The notes: a model not told the origin generated them from the letters alone. DNA of 55,286 nucleotides from Acidimangrovimonas sediminis (GCF_002871005.1 NZ_PHSN01000031.1:1-55286), one strand, 5' to 3'; counted from the stretch's first letter, positions 9,116 through 18,154 are shown. Translations and numbers: made by a program.

Positions 9116-9960
9116 CAGCCGACGCCTCCTGCACGTACCTGGCCACGGCTGCCGCCTGCCAGCAGCCCCAGCATCCCGACCCAGGTGACGAAGAACGAGA
9201 ACAGCGACAGTGCTGCCGCCCCGGTGCCGTTCACCTGGCCGATGTAGTTGATATAAACCGCGAAGGTGTTGAACAGCAGGATGTTGGCAAAGACGAATTC
9301 GCCCAGCACGATCGCGAAGGTCAGCAGCGTGGCACCGAGGATCGCGGTGCGCAGGTTGGGCACGATGACCCGGGCAAAGATCTGGCCCCAGTTGGCCCCG
9401 AGGCTGAGTGCGGCCTGCGTCAGCGTCTGCACGTCCAGCGCGCTCATCCCCACGTCCAGCGCGCGGTAGGTGTAGGGCAGGGCAAGGATGACATAGCCCA
9501 GCACCATGAATTCCGGGCGCGAGACGAACCAGACCGGCAGCGCCAGCGCCGCGCCGGGCACGGAATAAAGCCCAGTCAGGCCCTGCACCAGCGCGATCGG
9601 CGGGATGACGAAGGGCATGACCGAGATCACCTCGAGCACTGGGCGCAGCCACGGCGCACGCAGCCGGATGAAAAGGACCGCGGGCACCAGCAGGACCATG
9701 GTCAGCGCGACGGTGTAGATCGCCAGCTTTACCGACAGCCAGAGCGCGGCCCACATCTTCGGGCTCTGCACCAGCTTGGTGTAGTTCGAGAGGTTGTAAT
9801 GGCTGCCCCCGGCCCAGAGGCTGAAGATCAGCGTCCCCAGCAGCGGCAGCAGGAAGAAGGCCGCGACCACGAGGATCCACAGGCCCGATGCCAGATCAGC
9901 GCCCGAGCGGGCCTTGCGTGTGGCGGGTGCGGGGGCGGATTGGGTCACCGCTTCTGCCAT
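9115..9960 (-). CDS. ABC importer permease (second), Pho-box operon
   Basis: This 281-residue inner-membrane permease has about six hydrophobic segments and the MetI-type coupling loop (ALSLGANWGQIFARVIVPNLRTA; EAA-like). The ATG at 9960 overlaps the upstream permease end by 16 bases, and an N-terminal cytoplasmic tail rich in Ala and Pro precedes the first membrane segment. It pairs with the upstream permease as a heterodimer of the PotB/PotC or PhnU/PhnV kind. Confidence 0.82.
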   Translation of the reverse strand: MAEAVTQSAPAPATRKARSGADLASGLWILVVAAFFLLPLLGTLIFSLWAGGSHYNLSNYTKLVQSPKMWAALWLSVKLAIYTVALTMVLLVPAVLFIRLRAPWLRPVLEVISVMPFVIPPIALVQGLTGLYSVPGAALALPVWFVSRPEFMVLGYVILALPYTYRALDVGMSALDVQTLTQAALSLGANWGQIFARVIVPNLRTAILGATLLTFAIVLGEFVFANILLFNTFAVYINYIGQVNGTGAAALSLFSFFVTWVGMLGLLAGGSRGQVRAGGVG

Positions 9961-10859
9961 CGTCCGGCCCACTTCTGCAAAAGGGTGTAAAGGATCATCG
10001 CGGCCCCCATCACCACGATCATGCCCAGCGACAGCGCGTTGCCCAGCTGCGGGTCGGCGATGACATTGCCCGACATCAGGTTGCCGATCTCGATCGGGAC
10101 CAGCGGCACAAGGCCCGAGGTCAGCGCATAGGGCGTGGCGTAGGAGGCGAAGGCGTTGCCGAACAACAGGATGAACGAGGCCAGCACCGCGGGCGTCAGC
10201 ACCGGGATGCCGACGTGCCACCAGTAGTGCCAGCCGTTTCCGCCAAGGTTCAGCGCCGCCTCGCGCCATTCGCGGCGCATGCCCTGCAGGGCCGGGGTGA
10301 TGATGATCACCATCAGCGGGATCTGGAAATAGAGATAGGTCAGCACCAGCCCCCAGAACGAGAACAGCGAGAACCCGGCCCCGTAGATGTCGAGGCCCAC
10401 CGTCTTCAGCCAGAGCGTCAGCATGCCCTGCGTGCCGAGCGTAGAGATGAAGGCAAAGGCGAGCGGGATGCCGGCAAAGTTCGCGGCCACGCCAGCGAAG
10501 GAATTGACCGCGTTGCGCAGCCATTCGGGCGTGCCCGGGCGCTGGATCTGGTAGGCGGTGAGCAGCCCCGCCACCACGGCGATCAGCGCGGTCGCGGCCG
10601 ACAGCGCGGCGGTGGTCAGGTAGGCCTTGGCATAGTAGCGGCCGAAGAGCTGGTCCACGTAGTGCATCGTGAACCCGCCGTCCGAGGAGGTGAAGGCCTG
10701 GACGAAGATCGATACCGCGGGACCAGCCAGGAAGGCCAGCACGTAAAGGAAGAAAAGCCCGATGAAGACCAGCGGCAGTGCGGCCGACAGGCTGATGCGG
10801 CGACGTTCGGCGGGCTGGCGGCGCCCGGGGGCGCCGCCGTTGGTCGTCTCGGAACTCAC
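9945..10859 (-). CDS. ABC importer permease (first), Pho-box operon
   Basis: This 304-residue permease has a charged N-terminus, then six predicted membrane segments and an EAA-type loop (EAALNLGGNGWHYWWHVGIPVL). Its length and layout fit PotB/FbpB-like half permeases. The stop of the binding-protein gene lies immediately upstream, so the two are co-transcribed. Substrate specificity cannot be read from the permease. Confidence 0.82.
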   Translation of the reverse strand: MSSETTNGGAPGRRQPAERRRISLSAALPLVFIGLFFLYVLAFLAGPAVSIFVQAFTSSDGGFTMHYVDQLFGRYYAKAYLTTAALSAATALIAVVAGLLTAYQIQRPGTPEWLRNAVNSFAGVAANFAGIPLAFAFISTLGTQGMLTLWLKTVGLDIYGAGFSLFSFWGLVLTYLYFQIPLMVIIITPALQGMRREWREAALNLGGNGWHYWWHVGIPVLTPAVLASFILLFGNAFASYATPYALTSGLVPLVPIEIGNLMSGNVIADPQLGNALSLGMIVVMGAAMILYTLLQKWAGRWQKR

Positions 10860-10860
10860 G

Positions 10861-11955
10861 TTATTGGCCGACCATGTTCTGCCAGTTTTCCTGAAGCACC
10901 TTCTGCGCGGCCTTCTGCTGGTCCTCGGTCGGGAATTTCACGTCGGTATAGAATTTCGACGGCGGCAGCTTGGCCTCCAGGTCCGCAGGGATCTTGCCGG
11001 CCTTGGCAAGGTCGTTGAACCGCGCGGGGTGGGCATAGCCTTCGAGGTAGATCAGCTGGCCCTCGTCGGAATAGACGAATTCCTGCCACAGCTTGGCGGC
11101 CTCGGGGTTCTTGGCGAATGCGCTGATCGCCTGGGCGTAGAAGTTGCCGAAGACACCGTCGGACGGCACGACCACCTCGATCGGGGCCTTGCCCTTGAAC
11201 TTGTCGCGGTAGCCGAGGTTCAGGTAGTCCCAGTTGATCGCGATCGGGGTCTGGCCGGATTCCAGCGTCGCGGGCGTCACGCCGACGGGGATGAAGTTGC
11301 CCGACTTCGCCAGCTTGGCGAAGAATTCGACGCCCGGCTTGATGTCGTCGAGCGACCCGCCGTTGCCCAGCGACGCCGCATAGACCCCGCCGAAGGCCGC
11401 GCCCGCGCTCAGCGGGTTGCCGTTCAGCGCGATCATGTTCTTGTATTCGGGCTTCAGGAGGTCGGCCCAGGTCTGGGGCACGTTCTTGACCACCTTGGTG
11501 TTCACCCCGAACGAGACGACGCCGAAGTAATCGCCGTACCAGTGCCCGTCCTTGTCCTTCATGTCGGCGGGGATGCTGTCCCAGCCGGCCACCTTGTAGG
11601 GCGCGAACAGCTTCTGCTGCTGGCCGATCAGCGCGAAGGACGGGCCCACGTCGACCACGTCCACCGCGCGATCCTGGCCGCGGGTCGACTTCACCGCCTG
11701 AAGCTCCTGCGCGGAGGAGGCGTTGGGCGAGGCGTTGTCGATCTGGATGCCGTATTTCTTGGTGAAGGCCTCCATCATCTTGCCGTAGTTCGCCCAGTCG
11801 GGCGGCAGCGCGATGGTGTTCAGCTTGCCTTCCTTCGTGGCGGCGGCGACGAGGTCGCCCATCGCGTCGGCCAGCGCGAAGCCCGGCAGCGAGGCGGTCA
11901 GACCAAGGGCGGCGCTGCCCTGGAGGATGGAACGGCGGGTGAAGTGCGATGCCAT
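10861..11955 (-). CDS. periplasmic solute-binding protein, Pho-box operon
   Basis: This 364-residue periplasmic binding protein has a twin-arginine-like leader (FTRRSILQGSAALG, cleavage after ALA near residue 30), which suggests folded export. The body resembles the AfuA/PotD-like group of extracellular solute-binding proteins (ALPPDWANYGKMMEAFTKKYGI; TWADLLKPEYKNMI). AAGGGAG six bases before the ATG at 11955 sets the start. A near-perfect Pho box lies 48 bases upstream, so the ligand is probably an organic phosphate or phosphonate. Polyamine or iron binding is the main alternative. Confidence 0.82.
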   Translation of the reverse strand: MASHFTRRSILQGSAALGLTASLPGFALADAMGDLVAAATKEGKLNTIALPPDWANYGKMMEAFTKKYGIQIDNASPNASSAQELQAVKSTRGQDRAVDVVDVGPSFALIGQQQKLFAPYKVAGWDSIPADMKDKDGHWYGDYFGVVSFGVNTKVVKNVPQTWADLLKPEYKNMIALNGNPLSAGAAFGGVYAASLGNGGSLDDIKPGVEFFAKLAKSGNFIPVGVTPATLESGQTPIAINWDYLNLGYRDKFKGKAPIEVVVPSDGVFGNFYAQAISAFAKNPEAAKLWQEFVYSDEGQLIYLEGYAHPARFNDLAKAGKIPADLEAKLPPSKFYTDVKFPTEDQQKAAQKVLQENWQNMVGQ

Positions 11956-12002
11956 GGGTTGCTCCCTTGTCGGCGGTGTCGCGCTTCGCATCGCAGTATT
12001 TG

Positions 12003-12020
12003 GTGACACTGCGGTGACAG
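12003..12020 (-). promoter_or_regulatory. Pho box upstream of the importer operon
   Basis: On the minus strand CTGTCAC, CGCA, GTGTCAC is a direct repeat of seven-base half-sites with a four-base spacer, the architecture of the PhoB box. Both halves match CTGTCAY closely. It ends 48 bases before the binding-protein start. PhoB control is inferred from this match. Confidence 0.7.
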
Positions 12021-12171
12021 CAGGGCGACGGCGGGGCAGCGGCGGACGATCGCCGATCACGCGGGCAAAGGGGGCGCCCCATGGCCTGCGGTGCCCGGCA
12101 AGCCAGGGCCAAGACAGCACAGGGTCGGCCGCCGTGTCCACGGTAGACGATTGTGTGGAGTTATGTTTTAA

Positions 12172-12192
12172 AACAGGTGATTGTCATCTGTT
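12172..12192 (-). terminator. possible hairpin terminator behind the 69-residue ORF
   Basis: Arms AACAGATGA and TCACCTGTT (one mismatch) with a CAA loop, followed by TT on the minus strand, start 13 bases after the small ORF stop. The surrounding 12150-12200 stretch is markedly AT-rich, so a protein-binding palindrome is an alternative reading. Confidence 0.35.
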
Positions 12193-12204
12193 TCTCATGT
12201 CGCA

Positions 12205-12414
12205 TCAGGCCTCAGGCGAGGCTGTGCTGCGGTCCTTCAGCCAAGCCACGAGGCTGGCGCGGCTCATGCCCGAAACTTCGGCGTCGGGCAGCAGGCGCAG
12301 CGCCTCTTCCGGGTCGTGGACAACCCGTGGCGTGCGGCTGCTTCCCCCGGCGCGCCACAGCGCGACAAGGCGCTGCCGCTCGTCCGTCTCGGCGATCAGA
12401 ACGATTCGTTGCAT
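12205..12414 (-). CDS. small protein of unknown function (69 aa)
   Basis: A short frame beginning MQRIVLIAETDERQRL lies between two outward-facing Pho-box promoters. The start of the product looks like the first strand and helix of a receiver-like alpha/beta fold (VLIAETDERQRLVALW), and VVHDPEEALRLL resembles a later helix, but it is too short for a complete receiver domain. No strong ribosome site was seen. It may be a truncated response-regulator-like gene, a genuine small protein, or a chance frame. Confidence 0.35.
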   Translation of the reverse strand: MQRIVLIAETDERQRLVALWRAGGSSRTPRVVHDPEEALRLLPDAEVSGMSRASLVAWLKDRSTASPEA

Positions 12415-12587
12415 CTGGGCCCCCCGGTCCATCTGTCCCGAACTCAGCTTAGCCCGGCCGACCCGTCCGGGGGCAGAAAAATTGTTGGTCCCGGCCCTAA
12501 ATATGTCCCGCATCGCCTGCGCGGGCAGCGCCGCGCCGCCGGCTGCCCCGGTCATGAGCCGGGCCATGACCCGGGCCATGGCCCCAC

Positions 12588-12605
12588 CTGTCACAAAACT
12601 GACGG
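12588..12605 (+). promoter_or_regulatory. Pho box upstream of phoX
   Basis: CTGTCAC, AAAA, CTGACGG is a seven-base direct repeat with a four-base A spacer, typical of PhoB sites. The first half is perfect and the second deviates at the end. It lies 53 bases before the phoX start, and TATCCC ten bases downstream could act as the -10. Confidence 0.62.
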
Positions 12606-12658
12606 CTCCCCCGGGTATCCCGACCTCGCGATTTCGTTATACCCCCGTGAGGATCACC

Positions 12659-14416
12659 ATGCGCCGCCATCTGCTCGCAGCCACCGCACTGACCCTCGTT
12701 CCGGCCCTCGCCGGAGCGTCCGAGATCACCTTTGCCCCCGTGCCCTTTGCCCGGACCGATGCCGAGAAGCGCGCGGTGACGGCCTCGGCCAGCGCCGAGA
12801 TCGACGGCAAGAAGGTCGACCTCGGCTATCACATCCTGGCGCGGTCGGGCGACAAGCTGGGCGACCATGTCTTTGGCGCGCTGGTCGATCGTCAGGGCAA
12901 GGTGGTGAAATCCGACGACGGGGCGGATCAGATCTCCGTCGATGCCGATTTCACCTCGCTGCTGCGGGTCGACGGCAAGCTCTACTCCGTCACCCATTTC
13001 GAATCGCGTCCCGGCGCGATGTACCTGACCCAGGTCGAACAGGCCGGGGACGGCACGCTGAAGGCCGTGTCGACCAGGCCAATCGACTTCTCGGGTCTCG
13101 GCGGGCTCTGGGTGCCCTGCGCGGGTTCCGTCACGCCGTGGGAGACGCATCTCGGCTCCGAGGAATACCCGGCCGACGCGCGCGCGATCGAGGCCGCGAC
13201 CGCACTTGACCAGATCGACGATTATATCAAGCCGATGGTCCGCTACGAGGGGCTGAACCCCCGCACCATGACGCTGGCGGAGTTCAAGCAGGCCTACCGG
13301 CCCTATCGCTTCGGCTATCCGGTCGAGGTGACGGTGACCGGCGCGGGCGAGGCGACCCCGGCCAAGCACTATTCCATGGGCCGCGTGGCGGTGGAGCTTG
13401 CGAACGTCATGCCTGACCGCAAGACCGTCTACATCTCGGACGACGGGACGAACGTCGGTCTGTTCATGTACAAGGCCGATGTCGCGGGCGACCTGTCGGC
13501 CGGCACCCTCTATGCCGCGAAATGGACGCAGACCTCGGCCGAGGGCGCGGGGGCAGCCGATATCTCCTGGGTCGACCTGGGGCATGCCGACGATGCCTCG
13601 GTCCGGAAGGCGATCGAGGGCGGGGCGACGTTCTCGGACCTGTTCGATACCGCCAAGATCGGTGAAGACGGCAGCTGTCCCGAGGGTTTCAAGGGCTCCA
13701 ACGCCGAAGGCGCGGCCGAGTGCCTGAAGGTCCGGCCGGGGATGGAGATGGCCGCCTCGCGGTTGGAGACCCGCCGCTACGCCTCAATGATGGGCGCCAC
13801 GACCGAGTTTCGGAAGATGGAGGGGTCGACCCTCAACCCCGCGACCCACACGCTCTACCTGTCGATGTCGGCGATCGAGAAGGGGATGGAGAAGGACGCC
13901 AAGAAGGGCAAGTACGAGCTGGGCGGACGCAATGACATCCAGCTGACGGCGAACAAGTGCGGGGCGGTCTATGCCCTGACGCTGGACGCCGAGTTCAGGG
14001 CCACGAAGATGGAGGGCCTCGTCGCCGGCAAGCCCGCCAAGTACGCCGCAAATTCGGAATTCGCGGGCAATACCTGCGACGTGGACGGCATCGCGAACCC
14101 TGACAACATCACCTACATGCCCGGCTACGACACGCTGGTGATCGGCGAGGATACCGGCTCGGGCCACCAGAACGACGCGGTCTGGGCCTATAACCTGAAC
14201 GCCAAATCGCTGACCCGCATCCTGTCGACGCCGTACGGGTCGGAAACCACCTCGGTCTACTGGTATCCGAACCTGAACGGCCATGGCTACCTGATGGGCG
14301 TCGTCCAGCATCCCTACGGCGAAAGCGACGAGGACAAGCTGACCGAGGCCGGGCAGGCCCGCGCCTACGTTGGCTATGTCGGCCCGTTCCCGGCCATGGA
14401 CGCCAAGACCAACTGA
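12659..14416 (+). CDS. phoX: PhoX-family (DUF839) secreted phosphatase
   Basis: This 585-residue exported protein is of the PhoX/DUF839 group, calcium- and iron-dependent enzymes that release phosphate from organic monoesters. A leader of about 20 residues ends ALAGA; it starts RR but is not a clear twin-arginine signal. The segment LWVPCAGSVTPWETHLGSEEYP (Cys154, two Glu) matches the family metal-site region, and ISDDGTNVGLFMY and IGEDTGSGHQND carry further acidic ligands. GAGGA five bases upstream supports the start, which removes a long open extension. The Pho box upstream supports the role. Because DUF839 is broad, phosphatase activity is likely rather than certain. Confidence 0.8.
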   Translation: MRRHLLAATALTLVPALAGASEITFAPVPFARTDAEKRAVTASASAEIDGKKVDLGYHILARSGDKLGDHVFGALVDRQGKVVKSDDGADQISVDADFTSLLRVDGKLYSVTHFESRPGAMYLTQVEQAGDGTLKAVSTRPIDFSGLGGLWVPCAGSVTPWETHLGSEEYPADARAIEAATALDQIDDYIKPMVRYEGLNPRTMTLAEFKQAYRPYRFGYPVEVTVTGAGEATPAKHYSMGRVAVELANVMPDRKTVYISDDGTNVGLFMYKADVAGDLSAGTLYAAKWTQTSAEGAGAADISWVDLGHADDASVRKAIEGGATFSDLFDTAKIGEDGSCPEGFKGSNAEGAAECLKVRPGMEMAASRLETRRYASMMGATTEFRKMEGSTLNPATHTLYLSMSAIEKGMEKDAKKGKYELGGRNDIQLTANKCGAVYALTLDAEFRATKMEGLVAGKPAKYAANSEFAGNTCDVDGIANPDNITYMPGYDTLVIGEDTGSGHQNDAVWAYNLNAKSLTRILSTPYGSETTSVYWYPNLNGHGYLMGVVQHPYGESDEDKLTEAGQARAYVGYVGPFPAMDAKTN

Positions 14417-14655
14417 TCGGCCGCATTCGGCGGGGCGCCGGCGCGCCGGGGCTTCGTCCGGGGCCCCGGTGCGTGTGTGCCGGGCCCTGTCCTTCGTGTC
14501 GTGCGCACAGGCCCTCTGCCGGCCCCCGGTGATCCGCGCGCATCCGGCCAGATGCGGCCCTGCCCGACAGTTGTCAGCGCCATATCCAGGGACCTGCGCC
14601 GGCCCCGTTGCCGTCGCGCGGTCTTCGGCCGCCACCGAGATCCAAGGAAAACCCG

Positions 14656-16308
14656 ATGCGCCGTCTTGCCATGCCGCTCCTTCTTGCCACCGCGTTGTCC
14701 GCCACCTCGGCCGTGGCGGGCAACGACCTCGCGTTGACGAACCCCACCGCCTACATCCCGCCGCAATGCTACACCAAGACCGAGGACGCCTCGGGCGGGG
14801 TGCACAACCCCTGCGCCACCTGCCACGTCCGGTCGCGCGCGCCGAACTACATCAACGACCCGGCGCAGCAGATGGAGTGGAGCTTTGCCGCCCCCGCCCG
14901 GGTGAACCGCTGGACCAACCTGTTCGTCGACCGCCGCGCCGCGGTGGCGGCGGTGAAACCCGACGACATCCTCGCCTATGTCCGTACCGACAATTACCGC
15001 GCCGAGGACGGGACCAACCTGCTGGCCCTTGCGCTTGCCCATCCCCCCGCCGGGTGGGATGCCGAGGGCGATGGCAAGTGGTCGGGCTATACCCCCGACG
15101 TCGCCTTCCGTTTCGACGATGCCGGCTTCGACATCGGCGGGGATGGTCGCATGACCGGCTGGCGCGCCTTCAGCTATACCCCGCTGCCGGGCACCTTCTG
15201 GCCCGCCAACGGATCCGCCGACGATGTGCTGATCCGCCTGCCTGCCGCCTATCGCCAGCGCGTGGACGGCACCCCGGATAGGGCGGTCTATGTCACCAAC
15301 CTTGCCATCACCGAGGCGCTGATCAAGCGCCACGACATCGCCATCCCGCCCACGGACGAGGCCGCGATGGGCGTCGACCTCGACCGTGACGGGGTGATGG
15401 GCCGGGCGACGAAGGTGGTCTTTGCCTTCGCTCCCCTCGACGGCATCACCATGCGCTATGCGGGCCGGGCGGGCGCGTTGCAGGCCGCGGGCAAGGCGCC
15501 GCTTGCCGCCGGCCTCTACCCGCTGGGAACGGAATTCGTCCACACCGTGCGCTACCTCGATCTCGGCGCCGCGGGCGATGTCACGATGGCGCCGCGGATG
15601 AAGGAGTTGCGCTACATGCGCAAGATCGCATGGCAGAGCTATTTCGACCTTGAGGATGCCGTGCTGAAGGAGGCCAAGGAAAAGCACGACTTCCCCGACC
15701 GGATCCGGCTTTACGACGGCTCGGCCGAGCATGGCATCGCATCGGGCTCGGGCTGGCGGTTGCAGGGGTTCATCGAGGATGCGCAGGGTGCGCTGCGGCC
15801 CCAGACGCTGGAAGAGACGGTGTTCTGCATGGGCTGTCACGGCGGGGTGGGGGTGAACGACGATTCCACCTTTTCCTTCGCCCGCAAGCTGGGTGCCGAG
15901 GCGCCGCAGCGCGGCTGGCGGCACTGGACACAGGGCGCGGGACTGCGCGGGGTGCCGGACCTCAGGCGCGCGGACGGGACCGGCGATTACGCCCATTACC
16001 TGCGCACCAACCGCGCGGGGGACGAGTTTCGCGGCAACATGGAGCTGATCCGTGCCTGGCTGACCGCGAAGGGAGTGCTGACGCCGGAAAAGGCCTCGGC
16101 GTTTCGCAACGACATCTCGGCCCTGATCTATCCCAGCCCCGAGCGCGCGCTGGCGCTGGATGCGGCCTACCGGATGATCGTGCGGGACCAGAGCTTTGCG
16201 CAGGGCCGGGACGCGACGATCGCGCCGCAGCTGAACGTCTGGCGCAAGGTGGGCGAGGATCAGCCGACCGGCATCGTCTCGCCCGAGGATCCGTGGTTCG
16301 CGCCCTGA
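14656..16308 (+). CDS. exported di-heme c-type cytochrome-like protein
   Basis: This 550-residue protein has a signal peptide (cleavage after AVAG near residue 22) and two CxxCH heme-attachment motifs: CATCH (Cys53-His57) and CMGCH (Cys391-His395). The region between holds acidic calcium-binding-like stretches (DLDRDGVMG, and DAEGDGKWSG earlier). I do not recognise a named family. AAGGA about eight bases before ATG 14656 sets the start. It follows phoX in the same direction after 239 bases in which I see only GC-rich repeats, so it may share the Pho-controlled transcript. A redox function in the periplasm is inferred from the hemes; its substrate and link to phosphorus are unknown. Confidence 0.75.
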   Translation: MRRLAMPLLLATALSATSAVAGNDLALTNPTAYIPPQCYTKTEDASGGVHNPCATCHVRSRAPNYINDPAQQMEWSFAAPARVNRWTNLFVDRRAAVAAVKPDDILAYVRTDNYRAEDGTNLLALALAHPPAGWDAEGDGKWSGYTPDVAFRFDDAGFDIGGDGRMTGWRAFSYTPLPGTFWPANGSADDVLIRLPAAYRQRVDGTPDRAVYVTNLAITEALIKRHDIAIPPTDEAAMGVDLDRDGVMGRATKVVFAFAPLDGITMRYAGRAGALQAAGKAPLAAGLYPLGTEFVHTVRYLDLGAAGDVTMAPRMKELRYMRKIAWQSYFDLEDAVLKEAKEKHDFPDRIRLYDGSAEHGIASGSGWRLQGFIEDAQGALRPQTLEETVFCMGCHGGVGVNDDSTFSFARKLGAEAPQRGWRHWTQGAGLRGVPDLRRADGTGDYAHYLRTNRAGDEFRGNMELIRAWLTAKGVLTPEKASAFRNDISALIYPSPERALALDAAYRMIVRDQSFAQGRDATIAPQLNVWRKVGEDQPTGIVSPEDPWFAP

Positions 16309-16317
16309 GGGGGCCGT

Positions 16318-18150
16318 TCAGCCCGGCATCTCAAGCCGCCGCATGGCGGAGAGGATGACGATCGGGACCAGCGTGGTCGCGACGATGGCAAGAAAGGCCA
16401 CCGCCATCCCTTCGCCCATCGACCCCTGGTCGAACTGCCGCCAGATGTAGGTGCCGATCGTGTCCACCCCCACCGGGGCGACCAGCAGCGAGGCGACCAG
16501 TTCCCGTGCGGCGACGGTGAAGACCAGCAGCATCGCGGCCAGCACGCTGGGCGCGACCAGCGGCACCAGCACCCGCCAGGCGGCACGGGCCGGGCCCGCG
16601 CCATGCACCCGGGCCGCCGCCTCGAGCGCGGGGTCGACCTGCTGAAAGGCCGCCACGGTATAGCGCACCGGCTGTGGCAGCAGGATGCAGACATAGGCCA
16701 GCACCAGGATCGCGAGCGTGTTGTAGGGCGTCGCGGGCAGGGCGGGCTGGTTCCACAGCAGGATCAGCCCCAGTGCCACCACCACGCCCGGCGCGGCGTT
16801 GGGCAGCATCGACAGCGCGTCGATCAGCGCGGCACCGGGGGCCCTTCGCCCGCCCCGGCTGCCCCGGCGCGCGGTGGTGAAGGCCACGGCAAGGCCCAGC
16901 ACCCCCGCCATCACGGCGCTGATCAGCCCGAGACCGAAGCTCGTGCCAAGTGCGCTCAGCGCGCCGGAGCTGTCGGCCAGCACCGCGCGGAAGTTGCCCA
17001 GGCCCAGGTTGTCAGGTGTCAACCCGCCCGAGATCGTCCGGCTCAGCGCGGTCGCAAGGATCGCCAGCAGGGGCAGCCCGGTCGAGACGAAGGCAACCGC
17101 CGCGAACAGCACCAGCACCGGCAGCGCCCAGCCGCAGAGGGGGCGCGTGGCCGCCCGCGCGGCCTTGCCGCCCACCACCCCCGCATCGCGCCGCGTGGCG
17201 ACCCAGCGTTGCAGCGCGAAGGCCGCCAGCGACAGCGCGATCAGGGCGATCGACAGAAGGGCAGCCTTGGGCAGGTCGATCGGCCAGTCCGACAGCGAGG
17301 TGTCGATCCCGGTCACCAGCACGTCGAAGCCGAAGCGCGCGCCCAGCACGGCGGGGGTGCCGTATTCCTCGATCGTCATGGCAAAGACCAGAAGGCCGCT
17401 TGCCGCCAGCGCGGGCGTGGCAAGCGGCAGCGTCACCCGCCAGAAGGCGCGCAGCGGTCCCGCACCGAACACCCGGCTGGCATCCGATGTGCGCGCGCCG
17501 ATCGCGGTAAAGGCACGGGAGGCCGCGAAATAGACCACCGGGAAGCAATGCAGCGTCATCACCGCCACGATCCCGGGAAAGGAGAAAAGCTGGGGCCCGA
17601 GGCTCACCCCGGTCAGCTGTTGCAGGTAGCCCGCGGGCTGCAGCGTCATGATCCAGCCCAGCGTGGCGATATAGGGCGGGATCATGAACGGCACGAGGAA
17701 CACGAGATCCCAGATCAGCGCGCCGGGCAGCCGCGTCAGGGCCCTCAGCGCGGCCAGCGGCACGCCCACCGCGAAAGAGGCGACGACCACACCCGCCCCC
17801 AGCGCCAGCGTGTTGCGCGTCTGGGTTGCGAAATCCTCGGATCGCAGCACCGTGGCCAGGTGGGCGAGGGGCCGCGCGAAGGAACCGGCGCCGATCTCGG
17901 GAAAGACCGCCTGCAACGCGATGAAGGCGAAGGGCAGGGCCACCACCACGACCAGCGCCGCGATCGTCGACCCGCGGCCCAGCAGGGGGAGAAGCCCGCC
18001 AGCCAATCTGCCCGTCGTCATTCGGGGGCCAGTCATTCGGGGGCCAGTCATTCGGGGGCCAGTCATGCGGGGGCCTGTCATTCGGGGGCCAGTCATGCGG
18101 GGGCGCCGCCTCGACGGGGCCGCGGCCCCGGTGAACGCGTCGCCCCCCAT
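16318..18150 (-). CDS. fused double permease of an FbpB-type ABC importer
   Basis: This 610-residue inner-membrane protein carries two MetI-type permease domains in tandem (about residues 60-320 and 350-600), each with an EAA-like loop (ASRVFGAGPLRAFWRVTLPLATPA; AARVHGAGPARAAWRVLVPL). Such fusions are usual for iron(III), phosphonate and related importers. The N-terminus before the first membrane helix is odd: five MTGPR pentapeptides encoded by a 15-bp tandem repeat, each with an in-frame ATG, then MTTGRLAGG. The true start could be the ATG at 18150, five bases after the binding-protein gene, or any repeat ATG down to 18021. None has a strong ribosome site. Confidence 0.85.
   Translation of the reverse strand: MGGDAFTGAAAPSRRRPRMTGPRMTGPRMTGPRMTGPRMTGPRMTTGRLAGGLLPLLGRGSTIAALVVVVALPFAFIALQAVFPEIGAGSFARPLAHLATVLRSEDFATQTRNTLALGAGVVVASFAVGVPLAALRALTRLPGALIWDLVFLVPFMIPPYIATLGWIMTLQPAGYLQQLTGVSLGPQLFSFPGIVAVMTLHCFPVVYFAASRAFTAIGARTSDASRVFGAGPLRAFWRVTLPLATPALAASGLLVFAMTIEEYGTPAVLGARFGFDVLVTGIDTSLSDWPIDLPKAALLSIALIALSLAAFALQRWVATRRDAGVVGGKAARAATRPLCGWALPVLVLFAAVAFVSTGLPLLAILATALSRTISGGLTPDNLGLGNFRAVLADSSGALSALGTSFGLGLISAVMAGVLGLAVAFTTARRGSRGGRRAPGAALIDALSMLPNAAPGVVVALGLILLWNQPALPATPYNTLAILVLAYVCILLPQPVRYTVAAFQQVDPALEAAARVHGAGPARAAWRVLVPLVAPSVLAAMLLVFTVAARELVASLLVAPVGVDTIGTYIWRQFDQGSMGEGMAVAFLAIVATTLVPIVILSAMRRLEMPG
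18017..18106. repeat. six 15-bp tandem repeats in the permease 5' end
   Basis: Units GTCATTCGGGGGCCA (plus strand) repeat at 18017, 18032, 18047, 18062, 18077 and, less perfectly, 18092. Three are identical; others differ by one or a few bases. Read on the minus strand each unit encodes Met-Thr-Gly-Pro-Arg, so copy-number change keeps the frame and alters only the number of possible start codons and the tail length. Confidence 0.92.
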
Positions 18151-18154
18151 GGGT

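Noticed and set aside
12142-12204. AT-rich stretch as a promoter for the small ORF
   Set aside because: It lies behind the ORF stop on that strand, so it is better read as a terminator or as upstream DNA of the importer operon.
14417-14655. Possible fourth Pho box before the cytochrome gene (CGACAGTTGTCAG near 14566)
   Set aside because: The half-sites are inverted, not direct repeats, and lack the four-base spacer.
14374-15996. Long minus-strand frame (540 codons) over the cytochrome gene
   Set aside because: The plus strand carries a signal peptide and two heme motifs; the antisense product is low-complexity Gly/Arg/His.
18017-18106. Tandem repeats as a possible CRISPR array
   Set aside because: Units are 15 bp and contiguous without spacers, and they lie inside a coding region.
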